Assembly (NCBI RefSeq): GCF_042652785.1
Contig: NZ_JBHSHD010000010.1
Coordinates: 806,001 to 870,000 of the forward strand
DNA length: 64,000 bases
DNA from: Dokdonella_A ginsengisoli
Lineage (GTDB): Bacteria; Pseudomonadota; Gammaproteobacteria; Xanthomonadales; Rhodanobacteraceae
Direction of reading: 5' to 3'
Each line of letters starts with the position of its first letter. Within the stretch, counting starts at the first letter, position 1. The translations under genes were made by a program, and so were the position numbers. Positions 55,183-64,000 of the stretch are shown in pieces. Under the pieces are notes generated by a model. That model searched no databases. It worked only from the letters and a program-made list of their open reading frames with translations, and had not been told where the DNA came from.

Positions 55183-55806
55183 TTGAACGCAGCGGACGAG
55201 GATCGCAGCCGGGCATCGCACGACGACGGTCGCGCGGACGCGGCCGCGCGCGACCTCGAATGGCTGCGCGGCGTCGCCCGCGGCGACCGGGTCGCGTTCG
55301 AGCGGCTGTACCTGCACCACCACGGCCGGCTCGCGCGCTTCCTGGCCAGGCACACGGCCAGACGCGACCTGGTCGACGAGATCGTCAACGAAACCCTGTG
55401 GGCCGTCTGGCTCGGAGCGAAGGACTTCCGCGGCGACGCGAAGGTCGCCACCTGGATCATCGGCATCGCCTACCGGCGCCTGCTGAAGGCGCTGCGCGAC
55501 CGGCCCGAACCGGTGGAGCTGTCCGCCGCGGCCGTCGAGGAGAGCGCCGGCGACGCCGGCGAGGCCGAACGGCGCGAACTGCGCGACTGGGTGCGCAGCG
55601 GCCTGCTCGCCCTGCCGCCGGAGCAGCGCATGACGATGGAACTGGCCTACTATCTGGGCCAGTCCTGCGAGGAGATCGCCGCGATCATGGACGTCGCGGT
55701 CGGCACCGTGAAGGCCCGCCTGTTCCATGCGCGGCTGCGGCTGCGCAACACGCTGCCGGCGCTCGGCGGCGACGGTCCGGCCCCGACGCGCGCGGCGCGA
55801 GGATGA
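55183..55806 (+). CDS. ECF RNA polymerase sigma factor (subtilisin-linked)
   Basis: A 207-residue ECF sigma factor, region 2 at about residues 28-95 (FERLYLHHHGRLARFLARHT, then KVATWIIGIAYRRLLKAL) and region 4 at about 140-190 (YLGQSCEEIAAIMDVAVGTVKARLFHARLRLR). The start is TTG 55183, preceded by GAGGAAGG; no ATG in frame fits. It is followed by an anti-sigma gene after 4 bases, and that gene overlaps a subtilisin gene by ATGA, so the three form a tight operon. This suggests the sigma responds to, or controls, proteolysis at the envelope. Confidence 0.9.
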   Translation: MNAADEDRSRASHDDGRADAAARDLEWLRGVARGDRVAFERLYLHHHGRLARFLARHTARRDLVDEIVNETLWAVWLGAKDFRGDAKVATWIIGIAYRRLLKALRDRPEPVELSAAAVEESAGDAGEAERRELRDWVRSGLLALPPEQRMTMELAYYLGQSCEEIAAIMDVAVGTVKARLFHARLRLRNTLPALGGDGPAPTRAARG

Positions 55807-55810
55807 TGCG

Positions 55811-56458
55811 ATGAACCTGTCCACCCTGCCCCACCGCCGGATCTGGGAACTCATTCCCTGGGTCGTCAACGGCAGCGCCGACGCCGCCGACCGGCAGGCG
55901 GTCGAGGAACACCTGCGCGACTGCGGCGACTGCCGCGACGAGTACGCCTTCCAGAGCCGGCTGCACGCCGGCATCGCGGCGGAGACGACCAGCACGTCCG
56001 ATGCCCAGGCGCAGGCCGGACTGCGCCAGCTGCTCGCGCGCATCGACGCCGGCACCCGGCCCGAAGCCGCCCCCGCGGCGCCGCGCCGCTTCCGCCCCGG
56101 CGGCCGCGCGCTGCTCGCGGCGGTGGTCGTGCAGGCGATCGGCCTGGCGCTGTTCGCGGTGCTCCTGCTGCAGCGCGAACGTGTGGATGCTCGCTACGAA
56201 ACGCTCACGCGCGCGCCCGAACGCGCGACGCCGGCGGCGATCCGGCTGGTGCCCGCACCGGCGCTGACCCTGGCCGAGCTGCAGGCGCTGCTCGCCTCGC
56301 AGAAGCTGCACGTCGTCGAGAGCAATCCGGCCGGCTCGATCTACGGCCTCGCCTTCGACGAAGCTGTACCGTCGGACGCGGTAGCGGCGACGGTGGAACG
56401 CCTGCGCGCGAACCGCGGCGTGCTGCTGGCCGAACCGATCGCGCCGGCGCGCCGATGA
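55811..56458 (+). CDS. Zinc-finger anti-sigma factor with subtilisin-pro-domain-like periplasmic domain
   Basis: A 215-residue membrane protein. The cytoplasmic part has the H-x3-C-x2-C anti-sigma zinc motif (His34, Cys38, Cys41 in EEHLRDCGDCRDEY). One transmembrane helix lies at about 99-120. The periplasmic domain (about 152-211) has the alpha-beta pattern and the closing LRANRGVLLAEPI typical of S8 inhibitor pro-domains, and it resembles the pro-domain of the subtilisin encoded next (LRGDRRVRLAQPL). The gene start ATG 55811 is 4 bases after the sigma stop. It probably holds the sigma inactive and may dock the protease as a substrate or pseudo-propeptide; the latter is a hypothesis. Confidence 0.85.
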   Translation: MNLSTLPHRRIWELIPWVVNGSADAADRQAVEEHLRDCGDCRDEYAFQSRLHAGIAAETTSTSDAQAQAGLRQLLARIDAGTRPEAAPAAPRRFRPGGRALLAAVVVQAIGLALFAVLLLQRERVDARYETLTRAPERATPAAIRLVPAPALTLAELQALLASQKLHVVESNPAGSIYGLAFDEAVPSDAVAATVERLRANRGVLLAEPIAPARR

Positions 56459-57792
56459 ACGCCGTGCGCGGCCGCCCGGGGTCGCCGGTCGCGCGCTGCG
56501 GCGGTGCGCTGCTGGCCTGCGCGGCGTGGCTGTTCGCCGCGGCGATGCCGGCCGCCGCGCAAGGCGTCGCCGCGCACGACGAGGACGCCTCCGCGCGCAT
56601 GCTGATCGTCGCCATCGCGGAAAAGGCCGATCCCGCACCCGGCGCCGGTTCGACGCCGCGCGGCTACGCCGGCCTGCCGAACTACGGCGGCAGCGCGCGC
56701 AGCATCGCCGGCGCGACAGGTCTGGCGCGCGACTACGAACTGCGCGAGGTCTCGGCCTGGACGATCCGTCCGCTGCGCCTGCGCTGCATGCTGTACGAGA
56801 TCCCGGCGTCGGCCGATCGCGACGCGCTGCTGGCGCGCCTGCGCGGCGACCGGCGCGTGCGGCTGGCGCAGCCGCTGCAGCGCTTCGACACGCTGACCGA
56901 AGCGCCCGACGCGGCGGCCGGCACCGGCTACAACGATCCCTACATCGGCCTGCAGCGCGGCTTCGCCGCGATCGGCGCGGACCAGGCGCAGCGCTGGAGC
57001 CGCGGCGACGACGTGCGCGTGGCGGTGATCGACGCCGGCGTCGACACCGACCACCCCGACCTGCGCGGACGCATCGCGGCGCAGCGCGACTTCGTCGCCG
57101 ACCCGGCCCTGCCCGCGGCCAACGACCGCCACGGCACCGAAGTGGCCGGCGTGATCGGCGCGGTGGCCAACAACCGCCTCGGCATCGCCGGCGTCGCGCC
57201 GGGCGCGCGGCTGTATGCCTACCGCGCCTGCTGGAGCCCGCACGCGGGCGACGCGGCGCGCTGCAACTCGTTCACTCTCGCCCTCGCGCTCGGCGCGGCG
57301 ATCGACGCCGGCGCGCAGATCATCAACCTGAGCCTGGGCGGGCCGGCCGATCCTCTGCTCGAACAACTCGCCCGGCACGCCGTCGAGCACGGCGCGATCC
57401 TGGTCGGCGCGGTGCCGCCGAGCCGGCGCCTGGACGGCTTCCCGCTCAACGTGCCCGGCGTCGTCGCGGTGACCGGCGTCGACGATCCGCCCAGCGACGG
57501 CCCGGCGCTGCGCGCGCCCGGCAGCGAAGTGCTGACGCTCGAACCCGGCGGCCACTACGACTACGCCTCCGGCAGCTCGCTGGCGGCGGCGCACGTCAGC
57601 GGCGCGATCGCGCTGCTGCTGCAGCTGGATTCGCGCCTGGCGGCGCGCGACGCGGTCGCCCTGCTCGGCGGCCCGGCCGCGGCGGCGATCGACGTCTGCG
57701 CGGCGGCGGCGACGCGGCGCCGCGCGCCCGACGGCTGCCGGCGCACTGCACTGGCCGCGAACGCCGCCGGCACACCACCGCGCAGCCGCTGA
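56455..57792 (+). CDS. Subtilisin-family (S8) protease linked to an ECF sigma factor
   Basis: A 445-residue exported S8 protein that overlaps the anti-sigma gene by ATGA. Signal peptide core LLACAAWLFAAAMPAAA, pro-domain at about 91-144, and a compact catalytic domain with Asp193 (VAVIDAGVDTDHPD), His226 (DRHGTEVAG) and Ser375 (SGSSLAAAH). The oxyanion Asn, normally in an AAAGN strand, is absent: the corresponding strand reads ILVGAVPPS. The Ser loop is SGSSLA rather than SGTSMA. Activity may thus be low or specialised. No C-terminal extension or DGF tail, unlike the other subtilisins here. It may release the sigma factor or be its main target. Confidence 0.85.
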   Translation: MNAVRGRPGSPVARCGGALLACAAWLFAAAMPAAAQGVAAHDEDASARMLIVAIAEKADPAPGAGSTPRGYAGLPNYGGSARSIAGATGLARDYELREVSAWTIRPLRLRCMLYEIPASADRDALLARLRGDRRVRLAQPLQRFDTLTEAPDAAAGTGYNDPYIGLQRGFAAIGADQAQRWSRGDDVRVAVIDAGVDTDHPDLRGRIAAQRDFVADPALPAANDRHGTEVAGVIGAVANNRLGIAGVAPGARLYAYRACWSPHAGDAARCNSFTLALALGAAIDAGAQIINLSLGGPADPLLEQLARHAVEHGAILVGAVPPSRRLDGFPLNVPGVVAVTGVDDPPSDGPALRAPGSEVLTLEPGGHYDYASGSSLAAAHVSGAIALLLQLDSRLAARDAVALLGGPAAAAIDVCAAAATRRRAPDGCRRTALAANAAGTPPRSR

Positions 57793-57972
57793 GCTGGCCC
57801 GGCCCGCTGCGACGTTCGCCTTCGGCGCGCCGTCCTCTGCGCAACGCGCAGGCCTGTCCCTGGGGGATCTTCCGGCCCTGCGTTCGCCGGCGCCGAGCCG
57901 GTACCATCGGCGTTCCCGGCGCCGCCTGCCGCGCACGGCGCCGCGACGCCGCCACCGAACGGACATCCTGTT

Positions 57973-60348
57973 TTGCCTCAGCTTCGCTTCGAACGATTCC
58001 TGCTCGACCCGGCACGACGCGAGCTGCGCCGCGACGACGAACTGCTGAACCTGCCGCCGAAGGTGTTCGACTGCATCGCCTACCTCGCCGAGCATCGCGA
58101 GCGCGCGGTCGGCCGCGACGAGCTGATCGCGGCGGTGTGGGGCCGCACCGAAGTCGCCGACAACCTGCTCGACCAGATCATGCTGCGCGCACGCCGCGCA
58201 CTCGGCGACACCGACGGCGAGCGCCGCGTGATCCGCACGGTGCCGCGCTTCGGCTTTTCCTGGGTCGCGCCGACGGTGGCGGTCGAAGATGCCGCGGACG
58301 GCCCGCTGATGCCGGATGCGGCAGCGCCTGATGTGCCGGCTGCAGCGCCGGACGAAGCGCCCGCGCGCGCGACACCGCCGCGGGCCGGCGCACGCCGCTG
58401 GTTCGCCGCCGCGGCGCTGCTGCTGGTGCTCGCCGGCGCCGGCGCGGCGATCCGCTACGCCACCGTGTCGCGCACGGCGCCGCCGACGGCCGCGTCGGCG
58501 CGGCTCGGCCTGCTGCTGCCGGTGACGATCGAGGGCGAGGCGCGCTACGCCTGGGCCCGACTCGGCGCGATGGACCTGATCGCCGACCGGCTGCGCGGTT
58601 CCGGCCAGCCGATGCTGCCGAGCGACAACGTGATCGCCCTGCTGCGCGGACGCGGCGACGCGCCGGTCGACGCCGCCGCCGCGCAGGAACTGGCGCAGTC
58701 GACCGCGGCCGGGCTGGTGCTCGACGCGCAGGCGCAGCAGTCCGGCGGCTACTGGCGCGTTTCCGTGCGCAGCCTGCACGGCCGCGATCCGCCGCTGCTG
58801 GCCGAGGGCGAGGCGCGCGACCTGCTCGAGGCGACGCGCGCCGCCGCCGATCGCACCGCACGTGCGCTCGGCCTCACGCCGCCGGCCGACGGCGACCTGC
58901 TGCCGCCGCGCGAACGCGCCCTGGCCGGCCTGCTGCAGCAGGTCGACGCGGCGCGGCTGGCCGACCAGCCGGACACCGCGCGCGCCCTGCTCGACAGCCT
59001 CGACACCGAGCAGCGCGCATTGCCCGACGTGCGCTCGCGCCGCGCCGCGGTGGATTTCCAGAGCGGCCATCTCGACGCCGCGCAGAAGGAGTACGAGGAC
59101 CTGCTCGGCGCCGCCTCGGTCGCCGACGATCCGCTGCGGCACGCACGCGTGCTCAACGGGCTGGGCAACATCTTCCTGCGCCGCGACGATTATCCGGCGG
59201 TCGAGCGCATCGCCGAGCAGTCGATCGCCCTGCTCGGCGCGCTCACGCCGTCGGTCGAACTCGGCAACGCCTTCGTCGGCCGGGCGATCTCGCGCAGCGC
59301 GCAGTTCCGCTTCGACGAGGCGGTGGCCGACTTCGCGCAGGGCCGCGTCGTGTTCGAGAGCACCGGCGACCGCTTCGGCATCGCGCGCGTCGACGCCAAT
59401 CTCGGCATCCTCGAGGCGCGTCGCGAACGCTACGCCGAAGCGCTGCCCCTGCTCGAAGGTTCGGCCGAGCGGCTGGCGACGTTCCACGACCTCAGCAGCG
59501 AGCTGTTCGTGCGCGTCGCCGCGTCGTACGCGCACCTGGCCCTGCTCGATCCGGCCGCGGCGCTGGCCGGCGAGCCGCGCCTGCGCGGGCTGGTCGCGCG
59601 CGAGCGCAATCCGCAGTACGCGCGCTACGCGAGCCTGGCACGCGTCGACGCACTCGACGCCAACGGCCGCATCGCGCAGGCGCGCACGCTGCTGCGCGGG
59701 GTGATCGACGAAGCCGGCGCCAGCGGCGACGAACCGCTGCTCGGCTCGGCCCGCATCATCGCCGCGCGCATGGCGCTGGCCGCCGGCGACGCGCCGGAAG
59801 CCGCACGCCTGTCGGCCGCCGCGCTGGAAAAGACCTGGGAGGCGGAAACGCCGCGCGAACGCGCCGGCGCGTGGCTGGTGCAGATCCGCGCGCAGATCGT
59901 GCAGGGATCAGCACAGGCCGCCGCCAACGCGGCGAAGATGAGCGAGTGGGCCGGCGCGGACGAAGCCTCGGCGCCGCGCCTGTTCGCCGCGCTGGCGGCG
60001 GCCGAGCAGGCGGCCGCGGCCGGCGAGCAGGCCGCCGCCGGCGCCGCCTACGAGCGGGCGCTGGCGCAGGCCGCTGCGGCGCGCGTGCCGGAGGATCTGC
60101 TCGAGGTGTGCGGTTCCTACGCGCAGTGGCTGATCCGCGGCGGCGACCTCGCCCGCGCCGGTGCGGTCGCCGCGCGCGTGGCGAGCTGGGCGCCGCGCAG
60201 CTACGACGCCGCCCTGCTGCAGCTGCGCCTGTATCACGCCCTCGGCCAGCCGGCGCCGACGCGCAACGCGATGGCGCAGGTGCGGCGCCTGGCCGGCGAA
60301 CGCGTGCTGCCGCCCGCGCTCGAGGACGAGGCGACGGTGAAGCGCTGA
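57973..60348 (+). CDS. Membrane-anchored winged-helix regulator with TPR sensor domain, second copy
   Basis: A 791-residue paralogue of the regulator at 2812: OmpR-type winged helix at residues 4-100 ending VIRTVPRFGFSW, Pro/Ala-rich linker, one transmembrane helix (about 137-158, WFAAAALLLVLAGAGAAIRY), a TolB/FlgO-like segment (LGLLLPVTIEGE) and a long helical TPR domain. The start is TTG 57973, as in its paralogue. It is followed 288 bases on by a large subtilisin gene on the same strand. The two copies differ throughout, so the duplication is old. Confidence 0.85.
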   Translation: MPQLRFERFLLDPARRELRRDDELLNLPPKVFDCIAYLAEHRERAVGRDELIAAVWGRTEVADNLLDQIMLRARRALGDTDGERRVIRTVPRFGFSWVAPTVAVEDAADGPLMPDAAAPDVPAAAPDEAPARATPPRAGARRWFAAAALLLVLAGAGAAIRYATVSRTAPPTAASARLGLLLPVTIEGEARYAWARLGAMDLIADRLRGSGQPMLPSDNVIALLRGRGDAPVDAAAAQELAQSTAAGLVLDAQAQQSGGYWRVSVRSLHGRDPPLLAEGEARDLLEATRAAADRTARALGLTPPADGDLLPPRERALAGLLQQVDAARLADQPDTARALLDSLDTEQRALPDVRSRRAAVDFQSGHLDAAQKEYEDLLGAASVADDPLRHARVLNGLGNIFLRRDDYPAVERIAEQSIALLGALTPSVELGNAFVGRAISRSAQFRFDEAVADFAQGRVVFESTGDRFGIARVDANLGILEARRERYAEALPLLEGSAERLATFHDLSSELFVRVAASYAHLALLDPAAALAGEPRLRGLVARERNPQYARYASLARVDALDANGRIAQARTLLRGVIDEAGASGDEPLLGSARIIAARMALAAGDAPEAARLSAAALEKTWEAETPRERAGAWLVQIRAQIVQGSAQAAANAAKMSEWAGADEASAPRLFAALAAAEQAAAAGEQAAAGAAYERALAQAAAARVPEDLLEVCGSYAQWLIRGGDLARAGAVAARVASWAPRSYDAALLQLRLYHALGQPAPTRNAMAQVRRLAGERVLPPALEDEATVKR

Positions 60349-60636
60349 GGCGGAGCCCGCGCCGCCGCGCTCCCGTGCGGCGGAACAAGGCGGCGGCAAA
60401 GCGCGCGCGAAGGAACACGCCACGGCGCGCGCGCGGTCGCCGGGCCGCCGCCGGCGGAGGATGCAAGCGCCTGATCGCGCTTGGAAATAAGGGGCAGCAA
60501 AGGCAGCGTAAAGCCGGCGCGAATGCATGTCCGGCACGGCCTCGCCTAGGGTCGGCCGGACGATCCGCCCTGCCGCCGCCGCTGCGCGCGCCGGGGCCGC
60601 ATCGCCCATTGCTCCTGCCGAGATCGAGGAAACACC

Positions 60637-63600
60637 ATGCCTGGGGATCATCCATTTCCGAAGCGGCGCCCGCCGCACCGTCGCGCCTGGCTCGGCGTCG
60701 TCGCTTCCGTCCTGTGCGCCGCGACGCTGACCGTCGGCAGCGGCCTGGCCGCGGTCGCGCCCGTCGCCGGCACGCCGCGCACGGCCGTCGTGCCGGGCGC
60801 CGGCGGCGCCGGTCCGAGCGGCGCCCCGGCGCCGGTCGACGTCGCCGCAGCGCTGCATCGCGCGCTGATGTCCGGCGGCAAGCGCACCTTCGCGATCGAA
60901 TTCCGCGAGCGCCCGGACCTGTCGCCGGCCTTGCGCATGGACTGGATCCAGCGCGGCCGCTACGTCCACGAGCAGCTGAGCGCGGCCGCGCAGCGCAGCC
61001 AGGCGCACGTGCGCGCGATGCTCGACCGGCGCGGCGCGCGCTACGAGGCGTACTGGATCAAGAACGCGATCGTGGTCAGGGACGGCGACCTCGCCACCTT
61101 GCAGGCGAGCGCCGCGTTCAACGAAGTGGCGCGCATCCGCGAGGTGCCGAAGGCAGCGCTGGTCAAGCCCGAGCCGTCGAACCCGGCCAGGACGGTGGCG
61201 CTGAACGCCGACGGCGTCGCGCCGAACATCGCCCAGGTCGGCGCCGACCGCGTCTGGGCCAACGGCACCACCGGCGACGGCGTCACCGTCGGCCTCATCG
61301 ACGACGGCGTGTACGCCACGCACGAGGCGCTGTGGCGGCAGTACCGCGGCAACCACGGTGCGGCCGGCGTCGACCACAACTACAACTGGTTCGCGCCGAG
61401 CGGCCACGGCGACACGCCGATCTCCGGCGGCGGCCACGGCAACCACGTCACCGGCATCATGGTCGGCGACAACGGCGCCGCCGATCCGGCGCAGCGCAAG
61501 CACATCGGCATGGCGCCGGGCGCGCGCTGGATCGCCTGCCAGGGCCTGCTCGAGGACGAAGGCACCGAATTCACCCTGCCCGCCTGCGGCCAGTTCATGC
61601 TCGCGCCGACGCGTACCGACGGCAGCGCGCCCGACCCGGACCTGCGCCCGCAGGTCGTCAACAATTCCTGGGGCAGCAACACCTGCGACGGCACCGCCAA
61701 CGACTTCTACCGCGAGATCGTCGAGAACTGGATCGCCGCCGGCATCTTCCCGGCCTTCGCCGCCGGCAACGCCGCCTCGTGCGGCTTCCCCGAACCGGCC
61801 GGCCTGTCGACGGTGCTCAGCCCGGCCTCGCTCGGCGCCGCCTTCGCGGTCGGCTCGACCGGCAACCACGACGGCCTGTACGCGGCGCATTCGCTGTGGG
61901 GCCCGAGCGCCGAGAGCAGCCTGGGCCTGCCGAACTATCCCGATCCGCGCGGCTGGCCGACGCTCAAGCCGCAGGTCGTCGCGCCGGGCGTGGACGTGAT
62001 CTCCTCGTTCGACGGCGGCAACGCCTACGAGCCGATGACCGGCACCTCGATGTCGACGCCGCACATCAGCGGCCTGGTGGCGCTGATGCTGGAGGCCGGC
62101 GAGTGCCTGCGCGGCGACTACGCCACGCTCGGCACGATGATCATGCAGACCGCGCGGCCGATCGACTACGCCTCCGGCGGTTCGCCGCCGCCCGGCCCCG
62201 GCAACGTGCCCAACTACGCCACCGGCTGGGGCGAGATCGACGCGCCGGCCGCGGTCGAGGCGGCCGCACACGCCTGCGGACCGCAGGGCATCGTGCGCGG
62301 CGCGGTCACCGACGCGGGCGGCCGGCCGGTGCCGGGCGCGAAGGTGGAAATCTTCGTCGACGAGAACGTGCGCATCTACCAGAGCACCACCGAGAACGAC
62401 GGCCGCTACGTGCGCCGCCTGCCGGTGAATGCGTCCGGCTACACGATCCGCGTTTCCGCCTACGGCTACCTGCCGTCGAGCGAGTCCGGCGTGGTCGTGC
62501 AGCCCGACGGCACGCTGGTGCACGACGTGCAGCTCGCCACCGCCGCCACGTACAAGATCAACGGCCGCGTCACCGACGCGACCACCGGCTGGCCGCTGCA
62601 CGCCAGGATCGTCGTCAGCGGCTATCCGGGCGCGCCGGTGTGGACCGATCCGGCCACCGGCAGCTATTCGATCCGCCTCGCCGAAGGCAGCAGCTACCGC
62701 TTCGACGTCGACAGCGACATCCCCGGCTACGCAGCGCAGGCACGCGAGGTCGCCTCGATCACCGGCGGCGCGCAGGACTTCGCCCTGTCGGCCGACCTGG
62801 TCGCCTGCCTGGCGCCCGGCTACGCCTACGCGACGTCGCGCCTGAGCGAGGATTTCGAGGACAACGGCAGCGCGCTGCCGAGCGGCTGGACGCGCTCGAG
62901 CAACGGCCTGGGCTGGCTGTTCGGCACGCGCACGGAGCTGGCGACCGGCTACTTCCCGGTCACCGAGCACGGCCGCTTCGCCGCGGCCAACGATCAGCTC
63001 GGCGCCGGCGAGGGCTGGGAGAACGACGCCAGCGTCGACTACCTGGTGACGCCGCCGCTGAACCTGACCGGCGTGCCCGATCCGGTGCTCACCTATCACA
63101 GCTTCTACTTCAAGGAGGGCTACGGGCAGGCGCGCGTGGAGGCCAGCACCGACGGCGGCGCGACCTGGACCGCGCTCGGCGTGCCCGCCGCCGCGAGCTG
63201 GGACCAGCCGTGGACGCGCGAGGCGGTCAGCCTGGCCGGCGTGGTCTCGCCGGCCACGCGCATCCGCTTCCACTCCAGCGACGGCACCACGCCCGGCAAT
63301 GACCTGTTCGGCACCGGCTGGGGCGTCGACGACGTCGCCGTGGTCGGCGCCTGCAGCGCGCCCGCCGGCGGCGGCCTGGTGTTCGGCCACGTGCGCGACG
63401 CCAACACCGGCGCCGGCCTCAACGGCGCGCAGGTGCGCGTCGACGGCGGCCGCACGGTGGTCACCGCGACCAGCGCCGATCCGAACCTCGGCGACGGCTA
63501 CTACACGATCCACGCACCCGCCGGCACGCCGAACGTGGTCGCGCAGCGCGGCAGCCAGCCGGCTGGCTACGGCGACGCGAGCGCCACGCCGAGCGTGACC

Positions 63601-64000
63601 AGCAGCGCGAACACGCTGGCCGACCTCGCCCTGCCGGCCGGACGCCTGCGCGTGTATCCGACCACCATCGCCGCCAGCGTCGAACTGGGCACCACGCGGC
63701 AGGTGCCGGTCGACGTCGGCAACACCGGCACCCTGCCGCTGGAATTCGGCTTCGAGCAGGCACCGATCGAGGAGCACTTCGAAGGCGCCGCGTTCCCGCC
63801 GGAAGGCTGGACGGTCGACAATCCGAGCGGCGGTTGCGCCTGGGGCCCGATCGACTTCGAGCGCATGCAGAACTACGCCGCCGGCGACGGCGACGCGGCG
63901 GCCATCGACCTGTATCCGTGCTGGGGCGGCGCGGAGTCGGACACCTCGCTGATCTCGCCGCCGCTCGACCTGAGCAGCAGCCACACCGCCTCGATCGGCT
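60637..64000 (+). CDS. Large subtilisin-family (S8) protease, 3' end beyond the window
   Basis: The frame opens at ATG 60637 (GAGGAA upstream) and is still open at the right edge after 1121 codons. Signal anchor RRAWLGVVASVLCAATLTVG; pro-domain at about 70-190; triad Asp222 (GLIDDGVYATHE), His267 (GGHGNHVTG) and Ser471 (GTSMSTPH), oxyanion Asn in FAAGNAAS. After it come carboxypeptidase-regulatory-like domains (about 550-720, RGAVTDAGGRPVPGAKVEIF; KINGRVTDATTG), a MAM-like or cleaved-adhesin domain (about 740-905), another regulatory-like domain (VFGHVRDANTGAGL) and the start of an Ig-like domain. It is probably a secreted, surface-associated protease under control of the upstream winged-helix regulator. 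Confidence 0.88.
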   Translation, partial: MPGDHPFPKRRPPHRRAWLGVVASVLCAATLTVGSGLAAVAPVAGTPRTAVVPGAGGAGPSGAPAPVDVAAALHRALMSGGKRTFAIEFRERPDLSPALRMDWIQRGRYVHEQLSAAAQRSQAHVRAMLDRRGARYEAYWIKNAIVVRDGDLATLQASAAFNEVARIREVPKAALVKPEPSNPARTVALNADGVAPNIAQVGADRVWANGTTGDGVTVGLIDDGVYATHEALWRQYRGNHGAAGVDHNYNWFAPSGHGDTPISGGGHGNHVTGIMVGDNGAADPAQRKHIGMAPGARWIACQGLLEDEGTEFTLPACGQFMLAPTRTDGSAPDPDLRPQVVNNSWGSNTCDGTANDFYREIVENWIAAGIFPAFAAGNAASCGFPEPAGLSTVLSPASLGAAFAVGSTGNHDGLYAAHSLWGPSAESSLGLPNYPDPRGWPTLKPQVVAPGVDVISSFDGGNAYEPMTGTSMSTPHISGLVALMLEAGECLRGDYATLGTMIMQTARPIDYASGGSPPPGPGNVPNYATGWGEIDAPAAVEAAAHACGPQGIVRGAVTDAGGRPVPGAKVEIFVDENVRIYQSTTENDGRYVRRLPVNASGYTIRVSAYGYLPSSESGVVVQPDGTLVHDVQLATAATYKINGRVTDATTGWPLHARIVVSGYPGAPVWTDPATGSYSIRLAEGSSYRFDVDSDIPGYAAQAREVASITGGAQDFALSADLVACLAPGYAYATSRLSEDFEDNGSALPSGWTRSSNGLGWLFGTRTELATGYFPVTEHGRFAAANDQLGAGEGWENDASVDYLVTPPLNLTGVPDPVLTYHSFYFKEGYGQARVEASTDGGATWTALGVPAAASWDQPWTREAVSLAGVVSPATRIRFHSSDGTTPGNDLFGTGWGVDDVAVVGACSAPAGGGLVFGHVRDANTGAGLNGAQVRVDGGRTVVTATSADPNLGDGYYTIHAPAGTPNVVAQRGSQPAGYGDASATPSVTSSANTLADLALPAGRLRVYPTTIAASVELGTTRQVPVDVGNTGTLPLEFGFEQAPIEEHFEGAAFPPEGWTVDNPSGGCAWGPIDFERMQNYAAGDGDAAAIDLYPCWGGAESDTSLISPPLDLSSSHTASIG

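Noticed and set aside
55166..55186. ATG 55166 as start of the ECF sigma factor
   Set aside because: It is out of frame and runs into TGA after six codons; TTG 55183 is in frame with a good ribosome-binding site.
59908..63984. Open frame of about 1360 codons on the minus strand, and a plus-strand shadow at 59871-63302
   Set aside because: Both overlap the regulator and the large subtilisin, which have clear motifs in another frame; the shadows are Arg/Ala-rich with no domain.

Overview
The window is 64 kb of GC-rich bacterial DNA, roughly 68-70% G+C where I sampled it. The gene mix suggests a member of the Lysobacterales/Xanthomonadales, most like the Rhodanobacteraceae (for example Dokdonella). 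Pointers are TonB receptors, CadC-type regulators with TPR tails, many secreted subtilisins, a nicotinamide salvage cluster, and secreted proteins ending in a phenylalanine-x-D/N-glycine-phenylalanine tail. The taxonomic call is inference from gene content. I saw no tRNA, rRNA, CRISPR array or insertion sequence.

Layout. 1-2.7 kb: the end of a universal stress protein, two L,D-transpeptidases and a small membrane protein. 2.8-14.1 kb: a membrane-anchored winged-helix/TPR regulator, a 1848-residue delta-60-repeat secreted protein and a subtilisin with a PA insert. 14.4-19.1 kb: a lower-GC island with a subtilisin whose signal peptide is cut off by an in-frame TAG, three tandem copies of a small exported protein with a sorting-signal-like tail, and several short repeats. 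19.3-22.7 kb: a small unknown gene, then a catalase-like peroxidase and cytochrome b561 divergent from an ECF sigma/anti-sigma pair. 22.7-27.1 kb: a heme-oxygenase-fold protein divergent from nadV, an SPFH protein and an NAD-kinase-like protein. 27.2-33.7 kb, minus strand: a heme-type TonB receptor and an operon of pentaheme cytochrome, lipoprotein and copper-amine-oxidase-like protein. 34-41 kb: a large secreted protein, a TetR regulator and an STN-type TonB receptor. 41.5-47.3 kb: a KP-43-like subtilisin, then a phosphate acyltransferase and acetate kinase pair. 47.4-50.1 kb: a cobalamin riboswitch and metE. 50.3-55 kb: a cytosine-deaminase-like enzyme, a LysR regulator, an ankyrin mini-protein, an exported amidohydrolase and a TorF-like outer-membrane protein. 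55.2-57.8 kb: an ECF sigma, anti-sigma and subtilisin operon. 58-64 kb: a second winged-helix/TPR regulator followed by a large subtilisin that runs off the right edge.

Themes. The window is dominated by export: five S8 proteases, several multidomain secreted proteins and their likely regulators. Three observations deserve most attention. First, the anti-sigma factor at 55.8 kb carries a periplasmic domain that resembles the pro-domain of the subtilisin encoded directly after it, and that subtilisin lacks the usual oxyanion asparagine. Second, a copper-amine-oxidase-like enzyme appears split over two genes and coupled to a pentaheme cytochrome. Third, two in-frame amber codons lie between the first small exported protein and the adjoining subtilisin.
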